Shown here: positions 24,842-36,735 of the stretch, one piece after another | Layout of the letters: each line of letters opens with the position of its first letter | Position numbering within the stretch: position 1 is the stretch's first letter | Origin: Neocallimastix lanati (nom. inval.) | Lineage: Eukaryota; Neocallimastigomycota; Neocallimastigomycetes; Neocallimastigales; Neocallimastigaceae | Reading direction: 5' to 3' | NCBI GenBank assembly: GCA_016946835.1 | Contig: JACVTC010000072.1 | Location: 157,501 to 210,000 of the forward strand | DNA length: 52,500 bases | Translations under genes and position numbers: made by a program | Notes under the pieces: model-generated | What the model saw: the letters and a program-made list of their open reading frames with translations, nothing else | Databases searched by the model: none | Told to the model about the DNA's origin: nothing

Positions 24842-25283
24842 CATAGACTTGCACATATGGGTACCCATCTCCCATATGGCCATACAGTTATTAATTAACT
24901 GTAAGGTGATGAGTTATTGGCATACTGTATCAGCTTCGCCGCTCTCAATCGTCGTTACACACTGCCCGGAGATGCATTCCTAACGTTCCTACATATATCT
25001 CTAATGACCACGAGCATCAGAACGGAACCATTAACTCCTCCCTAGTGGGTGTAATCATTGGCGATTGGAAATTTTACAATCATCAAGGTCTATGCTTCAA
25101 TTCAAAGCGTAGTATCAGGGATGGGTGAAATAATCATTTGAGGGAAAGCCTTATGGACATCACGTGTGGTCTCATGATATCCCAGGATAGAAACCTCATC
25201 CGATTATTTGGTGCCATGCCGAGGATTCGAACCCCGCCCTCTACAGTGACCTGTATCGTCCTAACCGACTGGACCAACATGGC
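24842..25283 (-). mobile_element. tRNA-derived SINE-like element
   Basis: A 442-bp GC-richer insert in the satellite. Read on the minus strand, it starts with a 72-nt tRNA-like head (25283-25212) holding a Pol III A box TGGTCCAGTCGG and a perfect B box GGTTCGAATCC. Then come an encoded CCA, about 365 bp of unrelated body (with GAGAGCGGCGAAGCTG near 24930-24945), and a run of about 20 T at the satellite junction. That layout is the one of tRNA-derived SINEs. The T run rather than an A tail would double as a Pol III terminator. Target-site duplication cannot be judged because both flanks are satellite. Confidence 0.72.
25209..25283 (-). ncRNA. tRNA-like head with encoded CCA
   Basis: Acceptor stem GCCATGT/GCATGGC pairs over 7 bp (last pair T-G), D stem GTCC/GGAC over 4 bp, and T arm CGGGG-TTCGAAT-CCTCG. 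Discriminator A is followed by CCA in the DNA. The central arm forms TACAG-GTCA-CTGTA, a five-pair stem with only four loop bases, so no seven-base anticodon loop exists and it should not decode. This argues for a SINE head or tRNA pseudogene rather than a working tRNA. An Asp (GTC) ancestry is possible but unproven. Confidence 0.75.
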
Positions 25284-26568
25284 AATAAATAATAAATAAT
25301 AAATAATAAAAAGAGTATTTATTAATAAATAATAAATAATAAATAATAAATAATAAAAAGAGTATTTATTAATAAATAATAAATAATAAATAATAAATAA
25401 TAAAAAGAGAATTTATTAATAAATAATAAATAATAAATAATAAAAAGAGTATTTATTAATAAATAATAAATAATAAATAATAAATAATAAATAATAAAAA
25501 GAGTATTTATTAATAAATAATAAATAATAAATAATAAATAATAAAAAGAGTATTTATTAATAAATAATAAATAATAAATAATAAATAATAAAAAGAGAAT
25601 TTATTAATAAATAATAAATAATAAATAATAAAAAGAGTATTTATTAATAAATAATAAATAATAAATAATAAAAAGAGTATTTATTAATAAATAATAAATA
25701 ATAAATAATAAATAATAAAAAGAGTATTTATTAATAAATAATAAATAATAAATAATAAATAATAAAAAGAGAATTTATTAATAAATAATAAATAATAAAT
25801 AATAAAAAGAGTATTTATTAATAAATAATAAATAATAAATAATAAAAAGAGTATTTATTAATAAATAATAAATAATAAATAATAAAAAGAGTATTTATTA
25901 ATAAATAATAAATAATAAATAATAAAAAGAGTATTTATTAATAAATAATAAATAATAAATAATAAAAAGAGTATTTATTAATAAATAATAAATAATAAAT
26001 AATAAATAATAAAAAGAGTATTTATTAATAAATAATAAATAATAAATAATAAAAAGAGTATTTATTAATAAATAATAAATAATAAATAATAAATAATAAA
26101 AAGAGTATTTATTAATAAATAATAAATAAATAAATAATAAATAATAAATAAATAAATAATAAATAATAAATAATAAATAATAAATAATAAATAATAAATA
26201 ATAAATAATAAATAAATAATAAATAATAAATAATAAATAGTATATAATAAATAGTAAATAATAAATAATAAAAAGAGTATTGATTAATAAATAATAATAA
26301 ATAATAAATAATAAATAATAAATATGAATATATATAATAAATAAATATGAAATAGTAATTATTTAATTATTACTTATAATTATTTAATATTCTAACAGTT
26401 GTTCTATCCTTATTTATTATTTAAGATTTAAAGTCACTTTACAATGTAATTATCTATTAGAAAAGTACTACGTTATATTTAAAAAAAATTTTTTTTTATT
26501 TTTTAATACTATGCTATATAAGATGACCTTCTATGATTAAATAAAAAATAAAAAAGAAAGAACCCTAA

Positions 26569-26599
<31 letters not shown>

Positions 26600-26865
26600 G
26601 TTAATAATTATTATTATCATAATATTATTATTTATTATTATTTATTATTATTATTAATAAAAGTTTTAAAATATTTCTCAATTAATTAGATGATTAGAAA
26701 AGAATATTTTTTTTCTTTTTTATTTATAAGAAAATTCAAAGTAATTTTTTTTTTTATCTAATCATTTCAATAATAATAAAAAATAATTATAAATAATTAT
26801 AAATTTTTATAAATATGAATAATAATAGTAAATAATAAAAAATATTTTTAATATTATTAGTATTA

Positions 26866-27012
26866 AATAGTATTATTAAATAGTATCATTAAATAGTATC
26901 ATTAAATAGTATTATTAAATAGCATTATTAAATTTATTAAATAGTATCATTAAATAGTATCATTAAATAGTATCATTAAATAGTATTATTAAATAGTATT
27001 ATCATTATTATT
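26866..27012. repeat. Tandem repeat of TATTAAATAG / ATCATTAAATAGT
   Basis: About ten units of a 13-14-bp motif, AGTATCATTAAAT or AGTATTATTAAAT. Confidence 0.8.
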
Positions 27013-27390
27013 CAATTAATTATTATTTAAAATAAATAAAACATTATGGTTATGGGAATTTTCTTATGATTAGAGTGTTCTTTTCTATTTATCTTTCATA
27101 CCTATTTTTATTTAAAATAATTAAAATAATTAAATAAACAATCTAATACATAATACATAATAAAGTATACATAATAAAAATAATAATAAGGAAGTTTAAA
27201 GATTTTGAGGTTCTCACTTTTTTTTATTTTTATTTTTTTTATTTTTAATATTATCAATAAACCTTTCAAATATTATTAATGATTAATAATTAATAATATA
27301 AAAATTAAATATTTATAAACTTTTTATCAAAATTATTTTATAAAATTATTAAATACACTTTCTCTATTTTCTTTTATTGAAAGTCTTCTC

Positions 27391-27422
<32 letters not shown>

Positions 27423-27679
27423 TGAAACAAGAGAAAAAATAGTTAAACAAGTCAAAGAAGAATTCTACAGTAAATAGAGCGTATTTTTTTTTTTTTTTTT
27501 AATTTTATTTAAATGCTTTATTATTTATTTATTCATAATAAAACTAAACTAATAAAAAAAAAAAAATAAAAATAAAAGGAATGAATGATAATTATTAAAC
27601 AAACCACATTAACTTTTTATTTGTTATTTAAATGCATTTCTTATCACTCAAAATAATTAATAATATTAACTTTTTCTTA

Positions 27680-28010
27680 TTATTCAATTATTTATTATTT
27701 AATTATTTATTATTTAATTATTTATTATTTATTATTTATTATTTATTATTTATTATTTAATATATTATTTATTATTTATTATTTATTATTAATTATTAAT
27801 TATTATTTATTATTAATTATTATTTATTATTTATTATTTATTATTCAATTATTTATTATTTATTATTTATTATTCAATTATTTATTATTTATTATTTATT
27901 ATTTATTATTTACTAATAAATACTCTTTTTATTATTATTTAATTATTTATTATTTATTATTTACTAATAAATACTCTTTTTATTATTATTTAATTATTTA
28001 ATTATTTTTT
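27680..28010. repeat. (TTATTTA)n array with reverse-oriented satellite cores
   Basis: Heptamer array as at 8.4 kb. It contains two copies of ACTAATAAATACTCTTTTTA (27911, 27961), the reverse complement of the core of the 23-26 kb satellite. Confidence 0.85.
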
Positions 28011-29354
28011 TTATAATAGATTTGTTTTTCTTTATTTCACTAAAATCTTAACATTTAAGTTTATTCATATAATTAATCATTTAATTAATCAATTATTTAT
28101 TTATTTATTTACTCATTCATTCATTTACTTCTTAATTGTTTCATCCATCCATACGAGATAAAAGAAAAGAAAGAAAAAAAAAAAAAGTTAATTTTTTTTG
28201 TAACCAATGAAAATTATCAGATGAGATGAATCTTATCTAATATAAAAAAGTTGAGCATTAAAAGTTTAAAAAGTTTCATAATTTTTTTTTTTTTTTTGGA
28301 AAAATAAAGTTAATGAAAAAAGTTTCATGGCTTTGAAATAATACAATGCTATCACAAAGTTAAATTATTATAATTTATGAAACAAGAAAGAGAAAAAAAA
28401 AAAGAAAGAAAGAAAGAAAGAAAGAAGAAGAAAAAACAAAAAAAATAATATATAAAAAAAATATAAAAAAATATAAAAAAAAATATAAAAATAAAATATA
28501 AAAAACAGAAAAATAATATATAAAATATAAAATATATAATAAAAAATAAAAAAAAAAATAAATGATTAAAAAATTAATAAAAAACTTAACTGAAAAAAAA
28601 AATAATAAAAAAAATAATAAAAATAATAATAAAAATAAATGAATAAAAAAATAAGAAATAAATAAATAAAATAAAAAAATTTAGAAAAAGAAATAATTTA
28701 AAATTTAATTTAAATTTTAATTTAAATTTAATTAAATAAGAAATAAGAAATAAATTAAAATTAAATTAAAATTAAATCAATCAAATAAATAAAATAAAAT
28801 TTTTTTTTCTTTTTTCTTTTTTAATTTATAGAATGAAAAGTATAAAAAAAAATAAAATATTTTATATTGATTTGATGATTTAATTTTATTATATATTGAT
28901 TATATTATTTTATATGTATCATATATTATATGTTATATTTTATATGTATTATTTATTTTATATGCATTATATATTTTATTACTTTATATATTTTATTTTA
29001 TTATTATTTTATATATTTTATTATTTTATATATTTTATATATTTTATATATTCTATGTTACATATTTTATAGGCTATATATATTATGTATTTAAGTTATA
29101 TATGCTCTTTGTTATTGGTTATATATGCTATGCATTATGGTTAAGAATAGTTTGGGCAATAATACTAATGGTGGTAGAATTAATTAATAATTGACTTTTT
29201 TTTTTTACCATGCATCAATGGTAATGGAATTAAATAAATAAATAAATAAATAATTTTTTTTTCTCTTTTTCACTCCATAAAAGTTTCTATTAATGATGTC
29301 ATGATAAGAATGTTTATTTCATTATGAAATACATATAAATATTACATATTATAG

Positions 29355-29605
29355 ATATAAATATAAATATAAATATAAATATAAATATAAATATAAATAT
29401 GAATATAAATATAAATATAAATATAAATATAAATATAAATATAAATATAAATATAAACATAAATATAAATATAAATATAAATATAAATATAAATATAAAT
29501 ATAAATATAAATATAAATATAAATATAAATATAAATATAAATATAAATATAAATATAAATATAAATATAAATATAAATATAAATATAAATATAAATATAA
29601 ATAAT
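29355..29605. repeat. Hexanucleotide array (AAATAT)n
   Basis: About 40 near-perfect hexamers with single substitutions (29401, 29458). Open frames on both strands (Ile/Asn and Ile/Phe repeats) are artefacts. Confidence 0.93.
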
Positions 29606-30339
29606 AAGTATAAATTAATTATATTATTTAATAGTTTATTTAATAGTTTATATATTTTATTTAAGAGTTTATTTAATAGTTTATATATTTTATTTAATAA
29701 TTGATTAAAATATAAAAAGTAAAAAACAAATACAAAAATGTTATAAACTTTTATCATGTTTTTTTTTTCTTCTTTTTTACACAAATTTATTTGATTCATG
29801 TTTTTATTTCAATATTCCATGCTTTTTTTTTATTATTATTTATCTATTTAATTAGTATTTACTTATTTAATTAATTATTTATTTATTTAAACATTTAATT
29901 ATCATTTATTTAATTATTTAATCATTATTTATTATTTATTTAATTTGTTTTATATTTATATTAAATTTATTATTAATAAAATGTAACAAAATGCAATAGA
30001 ATAGACCACAATATATCTAAAATATACAATAAAATATAAAATAGCCTATAAAATTATTAATCAACTCGTAGGTTGAATAGTATTAAATGTATATGACATA
30101 TAGAGAAGATATGAAAATATAAAATAAATATTAAATAAATATAATAAATATTAAAAAATAGATATAATAAATATTAAAAATAGAATAGATATATTAAATA
30201 TTAAAAATAGAATAAATAATTTATTAAATAGATAAAAAATAATTTATAAAATATAATTATAATTATATTGGAGAATAATTATAAATTAACTTATTTTATA
30301 TTTATTTTATTGACACGTCACTATCACTCCATAAATTAT

Positions 30340-30575
30340 TTATTATTCCATTATCTATTATTAATAAATACTCTTTTTATTATTATTCCATTATCTATTA
30401 TTAACAAATACTCTTTTTATTATTAATTACTAAATACTCTTTTTATTATTATTCAATTATTTATTATTAATAAATATTCTTTTTATTATTTATTAATAAA
30501 TACTCTTTTTATTATTTAGTATTAAATACTCTTTTTATTATTTAGTATTAAATACTCTTTTTATTATTATTTAAT
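30340..30575. repeat. Reverse-oriented satellite cores (AATAAATACTCTTTTTATTA)
   Basis: About seven cores of AAATACTCTTTTTATTATT, the reverse complement of the satellite core at 23-26 kb, with variable spacers. Confidence 0.85.
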
Positions 30576-31149
30576 CATTTATAGATTCAAATAAAAAAAA
30601 ATAGATAAAAAATAAATGAATAACAATAAAAATAAATAAATTTTTTAATTCAATTAAAATAAATAAAATTTTTGTATTTATTTATAATTCATTAGATTAA
30701 ATAAATGGAATATTTATTATGTTACACAAAACAACAATTTCTATTTAATAAAGTTAGATAATGAATTAGATTAGAATTATTATATAAAAATTTTATTATT
30801 TTGTTTTGATTATTCATTATTCATTAATTGATATAAAAAATAAAATGGAATAAAAAATAAAATGAAATAAAACAGAAATATATTAAAATATATATTAGAA
30901 TAATATTTAATATATATAATTAAAATTAAACAAAATGGAATAAAAAATACAAAATTAATTTTTTTTATTTCCTAAAAAAGTAAAAAAAAATTTTTTAAAA
31001 CAAAATTAATTAATAAAACTTAAATAAATAAATAAAAAAAATTTGAAAAATTGAAAAACGGAATAAAAATTAAAAATGAAATGAAATATATTGGAATAAA
31101 TTTGAATATATAAATAATAATTTAATGAGTTTTAATAGAGTTCGAAATA

Positions 31150-31560
31150 ATTTAATAAAATAAATAAATAATAAATAATAAATAATAAATAATAAATAAT
31201 AAATAATTAATAATAAATAATAAATAATAAATAATTAATAATAAATAATAAATAATAAATAATAAATAATATATAATATATAATAAATATTAAGTAATAA
31301 ATAATAAATAATAAATAATAAATAATAAATAATATATAATATATAATAAATAATAAATAATAAATAATAAATAATAAATAATAAATAATAAATAATAAAT
31401 AATAAATAATAAATACTAAATAATAAATAATTGAATAATAAATAATTGAATAATAAATAATTGAATAATTAAATAATACAAAGAGTATTTATTAATAAAT
31501 AAATAAATAATGATTAAATAAATAAATAAATAAATAATGATTAAATAAATAAATAAAATG
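31150..31560. repeat. AATAAAT array with one satellite core
   Basis: Heptamer array with AATTGAAT and ATATAATAT interruptions. One forward core, AAAGAGTATTTATTAATAAA, lies at about 31480. AAAT tetramers follow. Confidence 0.85.
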
Positions 31561-31945
31561 AAGGATTCAATCAACATATGATTAGATAGTTATTTATTTT
31601 ATCATTCATTCATTCATTCATTCATTAAAATAGTTAATAATAAATATGAATAATTTATGATATATAAATATTAAATTGAATTTAAATCATTGAATAGATT
31701 AAAATATACTATTATAGTAAAAATAAAAATAAGGAAATTAAAAAAAAAAAAAAAAAAATTGGATGAAGGAATTAATAAAAATAAAAATTATAACGAAAAA
31801 AAAAAAAAAAAGAAAAATAAAATAAAATATAATAAAATAAAAATAAAATAGATAATTAATTATATTATATGAATAAATATAATATTATACTATATTAAAA
31901 TGTATTATACCATAATAATATTAATAATAAAAATTAATTTTTATT

Positions 31946-32042
31946 ATTATTAATCTAATTATTAATCTAATTATTAATCTAATTATTAATCTAATTATTA
32001 ATCTAATTATTAATCTAATTATTATTATTATTATTATTATTA
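31946..32042. repeat. 12-bp tandem repeat TTATTAATCTAA
   Basis: About six units of ATTATTAATCTA followed by an ATT microsatellite, about 150 bp upstream of the repeat-protein gene at 32193. Confidence 0.85.
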
Positions 32043-32192
32043 ATATAGAAAATGTATAAGTTTTTTTTTTTTTTTTCTTTATTCCATTTCATAAAAAAGT
32101 ATAAATACTTCAACTTTTTTTGTAAAATAAAAAAAATTTTTTTTTCATCATTAATAAACATTTAATTTATTATTAATTAATAAAAAAAAAAA

Positions 32193-32441
32193 ATGTCTGA
32201 AGTTCCAGCTATTGTTAAGAAATACTTCCCAAACGGTGCCCCAGAATCCTGGAAGAAGCTTTTCCCAAATGGTCCACCACCAGCTGATTTCTTTGAAGGT
32301 GCTGAACCAGGTAAAATGCCACCAAAGATGAAGGAAGCCTTCCCAGATGGTCTTCCAGAAGATTTAAAAGTTTTCAAGAATGGAATTCCAGATGATTTCA
32401 AAGAATTCTTAAAAGAAGAATTAGCAAAGATCAGTAAATAA
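32193..32441 (+). CDS. Small protein of 12-residue FPNGxP-type repeats (82 aa)
   Basis: A complete intronless 82-codon frame. The ATG follows a run of 12 A. After an 11-residue start, units begin at residues 12 (FPNGAPESWKKL), 24 (FPNGPPPADFFEG), 37 (a divergent AEPGKMPPKMKEA), 50 (FPDGLPEDLKV) and 61 (FKNGIPDDFKEF). It ends in a charged LKEELAKISK tail. The units match those of the 125-residue protein at 21235-21612, so the two are paralogues. Codon use is strongly biased to C-ending codons (TAC TTC CCA AAC, GCC, TCC, AAG AAG), like the GH45 genes and unlike the flanks, which suggests high expression. No signal peptide, helix anchor or cysteine. Function unknown; I do not recognise the family. 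Confidence 0.88.
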   Translation: MSEVPAIVKKYFPNGAPESWKKLFPNGPPPADFFEGAEPGKMPPKMKEAFPDGLPEDLKVFKNGIPDDFKEFLKEELAKISK

Positions 32442-33364
32442 GAAATGTAAGATGTACCTTACAAATTCTATCCAAAGTTAGAAAAATCAACTTTATATAG
32501 GACATAGTATTTTAGATAAAAAAATTTTTTTTTTTTTAATTTTTTTTTTATTATTTCTTAATTAGAAATAAGAAAATAAGAATTAAAGAAAATAAAAAAA
32601 AAAAAAAAATAAAAAGCAAGAATGGGAATAAAAATAAAAGAGTAAAATTTAAAAACAATGTTTTTAAATTTTTATATTTTTATAATTTTTTTTTTTCATT
32701 AATTTTATAAAATTCATTTTATTATTTGTTTTACAATCTTGTAAATAAAAAAATTTTTAATACTATCAAAAATCAAAACAAAACTAAAATAAATAAATAA
32801 ATATTAGAAAAAAAAAAAAAAAAAAAAAGCAGAAAAATGAAAAAATAATGAAATAAAAAAAAAAAAGTAAAATCACACTTTTTTTATTTTATTATTTTGA
32901 ATTATTTTTGTTTTTATTTTTTTTTTTTTCTTATTAATAATAATTAAAAAAAAAAATATTGTTTATTTTGTGTAGGTTCCAATTATTTATAATAGAATTG
33001 CTGTGTTAAATATTTATTTTTTCTTTTCTTTTCTTTCTTAATGAGTTTATGGGTTGATTAAATGAAGTTTAACTATTAACATTATTAGTTAGAAGAAGAA
33101 AGAAAAGTGAAATTTGAAAGTTTTTTTTTTTTAATTTTTTTTTATCTATTTTAAATTTTTGATATTTTTTTTTTTTTTTTAATTTTTTTTATTTTCTTTT
33201 TCTTTTTATTTTAAATAAAGATTTGAACATGAGTTTCAATCTTGAATCAAGATAAAATGAGAACATAACTATTTTTACTAAATCAAAAAAAAAATTAGAC
33301 TTAATGATGGGGGGAACAAAGGCAATTAATTGACAATATTTTTTTTTTTTTAAAAAAAAAAAAA
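32442..33364. other. 3' flank of the repeat-protein gene, AT-rich
   Basis: The first 80 bases (to about 32520) are of mixed composition, as expected of a 3' UTR. The rest is A/T runs. No gene is seen. Confidence 0.5.
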
Positions 33365-33365
33365 A

Positions 33366-33495
33366 AAGATTTAGATTGATGATGAAATTGATATTCCGTT
33401 GAATCTACCGTTGCTAAGAGCGTCGACGTCGAAATGATAAGGCATGGATTTTCATCTCCCGGTAAAAGAACTGATACAGATTCGGTTGATAAACA
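33366..33495 (-). pseudogene. Short coding-like island, unidentified
   Basis: A frame of about 43 codons is open on the minus strand from after a TAG near 33496 down to an A/T run at 33365. It contains SVLLPGDENPCLIISTSTLL and ATVDSTEYQFHHQ. Codons such as ACG TCG ACG CTC are very unusual for this DNA. There is no start codon and no extension on either side, so it can only be a relic or an exon. Other frames of this patch are also partly open. I do not recognise it. Confidence 0.3.
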
Positions 33496-33759
33496 CTAAT
33501 ACTGAAATTATTACTCACATGGTGTTTTTCATTCGAGGAATGGGAAAAAGTTAAAGGCTATTATTTCTAATAGTTTCTAACGCACTTTTATAATTATATA
33601 ATATATAATATTTCATTTCATGTATTTTATTTTTTAATTTTATTATTATTATTATTATTAAATAAATAAGTGAAGTTATTCTCTACGTCTAAAAAAAAAA
33701 AAAGGAAAAAAATTAAAACAAAAAAAAAAAAAAAAGGAAAAAATAATAATAAAACTAAA

Positions 33760-33905
33760 TAAATAAATAAACAATAAAAATAAATAAATAAACAATAAAA
33801 ATAAATAAATAAATAATAAAAATAAATAAATAAATAATAAAAATAAATAAATAAATAATAAAACTAAATAAATAAATAATAAGAATAAATAAAATAATAA
33901 GAAAT
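33760..33905. repeat. 24-bp tandem repeat of AATAAATAAATAAACAATAAA type
   Basis: About six units with period near 24. The Leu/Phe/Ile-rich minus-strand frame through it is an artefact. Confidence 0.8.
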
Positions 33906-34087
33906 AAGAAATAAGAAAAGAATTCATTAAAATATTCTATTATTTAAATGAAATAAATTAATGGTAATATATTAGAATATACTAATCCATAAAATATCTT
34001 TTATTTATTTATTAATTTGAATTTAATCTAATAAGAAAGAAAAAAAAAAAAAAAAATTTTATTTATCTATTTAATATTATTATTTAA

Positions 34088-34118
<31 letters not shown>

Positions 34119-34334
34119 TAATTTAATTTAATTTAATTTAATTTAATTTAATTTAATTTAAATTTGGAAATGGATGGATGGATGATTTATTTTTATTTTA
34201 ATTTTTTTTATTCATTAAATAAATGAATGAATGAATAAATTGATAATAAAATAAATAAATTAAATAATGAAACAAATTATATACTTCAATAATACAAAGA
34301 TTTGATAAAAATATTTATATTAATAATTAAATGG

Positions 34335-34407
34335 ATAGTTAAAAAATAATTAAATAATAAATAATAAATAATTGAATAATAAATAATAAATAATAAATAA
34401 TAAATAA

Positions 34408-34439
<32 letters not shown>

Positions 34440-35570
34440 AAATAATAAATAATAAATAATAAATAATTGAATAATAAATAATAAATAATAAATAATAAAT
34501 AATAAATAATAAATAATAATAAATAAATAATAAATAATAAATAATTGAATAATAAATAATAAATAATAAATAATAAATAATTGAATAATTAAATAATAAA
34601 TAATAAATAATAAATAATAAATAATAAATAATAAATAATGAAGAATAAATAATAAATAAATAATTAATAATAAATAATAAATAATAAATAATAAATAATT
34701 GAATAATAAATAATAAATAATAAATAATAAATAATAAATAATAAATAATTAATAATTAAATAATAAATAATATATAATAAATAATTAAATAATAAATAAT
34801 TAAATAATTAAATAATTAAATAATTAAATAATAAATAATTGAATAATTAAATAATAAATAATAAATAATAAATAATAAATAATAAATAATAAATAATGAA
34901 GAATAAATAATAAATAAATAATTAATAATAAATAATAAATAATAAATAATAAATAATTGAATAATAAATAATAAATAATAAATAATAAATAATAAATAAT
35001 TGAATAATAAATAATAAATAATAAATAATAAATAATAAATAATTGAATAATAAATAATTGAATAATAAATAATAAATAATAAATAATAAATAATTGAATA
35101 ATTAAATAATAAATAATAAATAATAAATAATAAATAATAAATAATAAATAATGAAGAATAAATAATAAATAAATAATTAATAATAAATAATAAATAATAA
35201 ATAATAAATAATTGAATAATAAATAATAAATAATAAATAATAAATAATAAATAATTAATAATTAAATAATAAATAATATATAATAAATAATTAAATAATA
35301 AATAATTAAATAATTAAATAATTAAATAATTAAATAATAAATAATTGAATAATAAATAATTAAATAATAATAAATAATAAAAAAGTGTATTGATTAATAA
35401 ATAATAAATAATTGAATAATAAATAATTAAATAATAATAAATAATAAAAAAGTGTATTGATTAATAAATAATAAATAATTGAATAATAAATAATTAAATA
35501 ATAATAAATAATAAAAAAGTGTATTGATTAATAAATAATAAATAATAAATTATGGAATAACAAATCATGG
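34335..35570. repeat. AATAAAT minisatellite with higher-order units of about 258 bp and 67 bp
   Basis: Heptamer array broken by AATTGAAT. The marker AATGAAGAATAAATAATAAA recurs near 34637, 34895 and 35150 (spacing about 256-258). At the right end, AAAAGTGTATTGATTAATAA recurs at 35381, 35448 and 35515 (exactly 67 bp apart). That marker is a diverged form of the 23-26 kb satellite core. Confidence 0.88.
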
Positions 35571-36335
35571 AATAACTTTTAATTATTCAAATATTTAGTA
35601 TTAGAGTATTATTTATTAATAAATATTAAATATAAAAAAAAAATGAGTGTAGAATTTTTTTCTTTTCTTTATTATATCTTTTCAATTTTATTATATTAAA
35701 TATCTCTTTTTTATCATTATTATTCAGAGAAGATAATTTTTATATATTTATTCTTTGTAATTCTTATTATTATTATTTGATCTTGTTTTTCTTTAATTAT
35801 AAATATTCTATTTTGATATTAGTAAATTAAAAGTTTTAAAACATAAAATAAATAATAGAAAAATGAATAAGAAATTTATCATTTCATTATTATTATTATT
35901 ATTATTATTAAATTTTAAAAAATAATATTTATAAAAAAAAAAAAGTATTACAAATTTTAATTATTTATTTTATATTATTATATTTATTTATTTTTTTTTT
36001 TTTTGTTGTTCTTTTTAGCTTTTGTTAAAAAAAAAAATTCTTTTTTTAAATAAATTTGTATAGAGTATATCAATAAGGGTTAAGTTTCTTTCTTTTCTGT
36101 TTAAAGTCTTATTGTTTAATGATGGCTTATCCTTTATAACGATATTCTGTTTCAGATTATGGTTATTTGAGCTACTGTTTTATGAAGGTGATGCATTTCG
36201 CCAAGTTATAAATTCTTCAAATTTTATTTTTTAATTGTGGCGTTTTATGTTTTTTAACAGCCATTACAGTTATTGCAACCTTGTAACCATATTTATTTAT
36301 TTATTTATTTATTTTTTTATTTATTAATTACATGA

Positions 36336-36398
<63 letters not shown>

Positions 36399-36509
36399 CA
36401 GAATTAATAATAATAATAATATATATATATATATATAAATATTATTTGTCCAATTTGGATATACAAATATTTAGAACAGTAATACTAAATAAGGGGTAAT
36501 AAATAAATT

Positions 36510-36541
<32 letters not shown>
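35571..36541. other. AT-rich DNA, no gene seen
   Basis: Contains ATT and TA microsatellites and a more complex stretch at 36060-36290. The latter has TGATGCATTTCGCCAAG and TTGTGGCGTTTTATG, which share words with 39770-39795. No coding pattern was found. Confidence 0.5.
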
Positions 36542-36545
<4 letters not shown>

Positions 36546-36735
36546 CACAAGTCACGAACCTCATCTCCAAGATTTATAGGATTTCCCTTAAAAAAAAAAA
36601 AAAGCGAAATCCTATTCAGGATTAGGGCTTAAATTGACTATCTGAAAGAAATTATGAATCTTCTCCTTCAGAGACATCCTATCTTAACTGCATTTTTAAG
36701 CGTTGATACTTTAATGGCATTTTATGGGAAAGTTG
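36542..36735 (-). repeat. Dispersed repeat related to the 19.3-kb module
   Basis: AATTCACAAGTCACGAACCT at 36542, directly after a 30-base A run, matches AATTCATAAGCAATGAACCT at 19291 and 19592, both also directly after A runs. Similarity continues into (C)TTCAAGAT/CTCCAAGAT and a TAGGATTT/AGGATTTC pair of words. Read on the minus strand, each copy ends in a T run. Confidence 0.6.

Larger units (their letters stand above)
23251..26340. repeat. Large minisatellite: AAAAAGAGTATTTATT cores spaced by (AATAAAT)n
   Basis: Several dozen cores AAAAAGAGTATTTATTAA alternate with 2-6 AATAAAT heptamers. A pure heptamer tract fills about 23778-23968. A variant core GAGAATTTATT recurs near 24403, 25407, 25592 and 25770; the last three are about 180 bp apart, showing higher-order units of four or five cores. 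The array is interrupted at 24842-25283 by the SINE-like insert. Confidence 0.92.
26341..32192. other. AT-rich, repeat-laden intergenic DNA, no gene seen
   Basis: Nearly 6 kb without a supportable gene on either strand. It holds the repeats listed separately at 26866, 27680, 29355, 30340, 31150 and 31946, plus A/T homopolymers. A slightly more complex stretch at 29080-29230 (TATATATGCTATGCATTATG and nearby) shows no coding pattern. Confidence 0.6.

Noticed and set aside
23251-26340. CRISPR-like spacing of repeats
   Set aside because: Spacers are simple heptamers rather than unique sequence and the genome is fungal; this is a minisatellite.
29314-29799. 161- and 101-residue frames on both strands
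   Set aside because: Both are translations of the AAATAT hexamer array; open frames follow from the lack of stop codons in the repeat.
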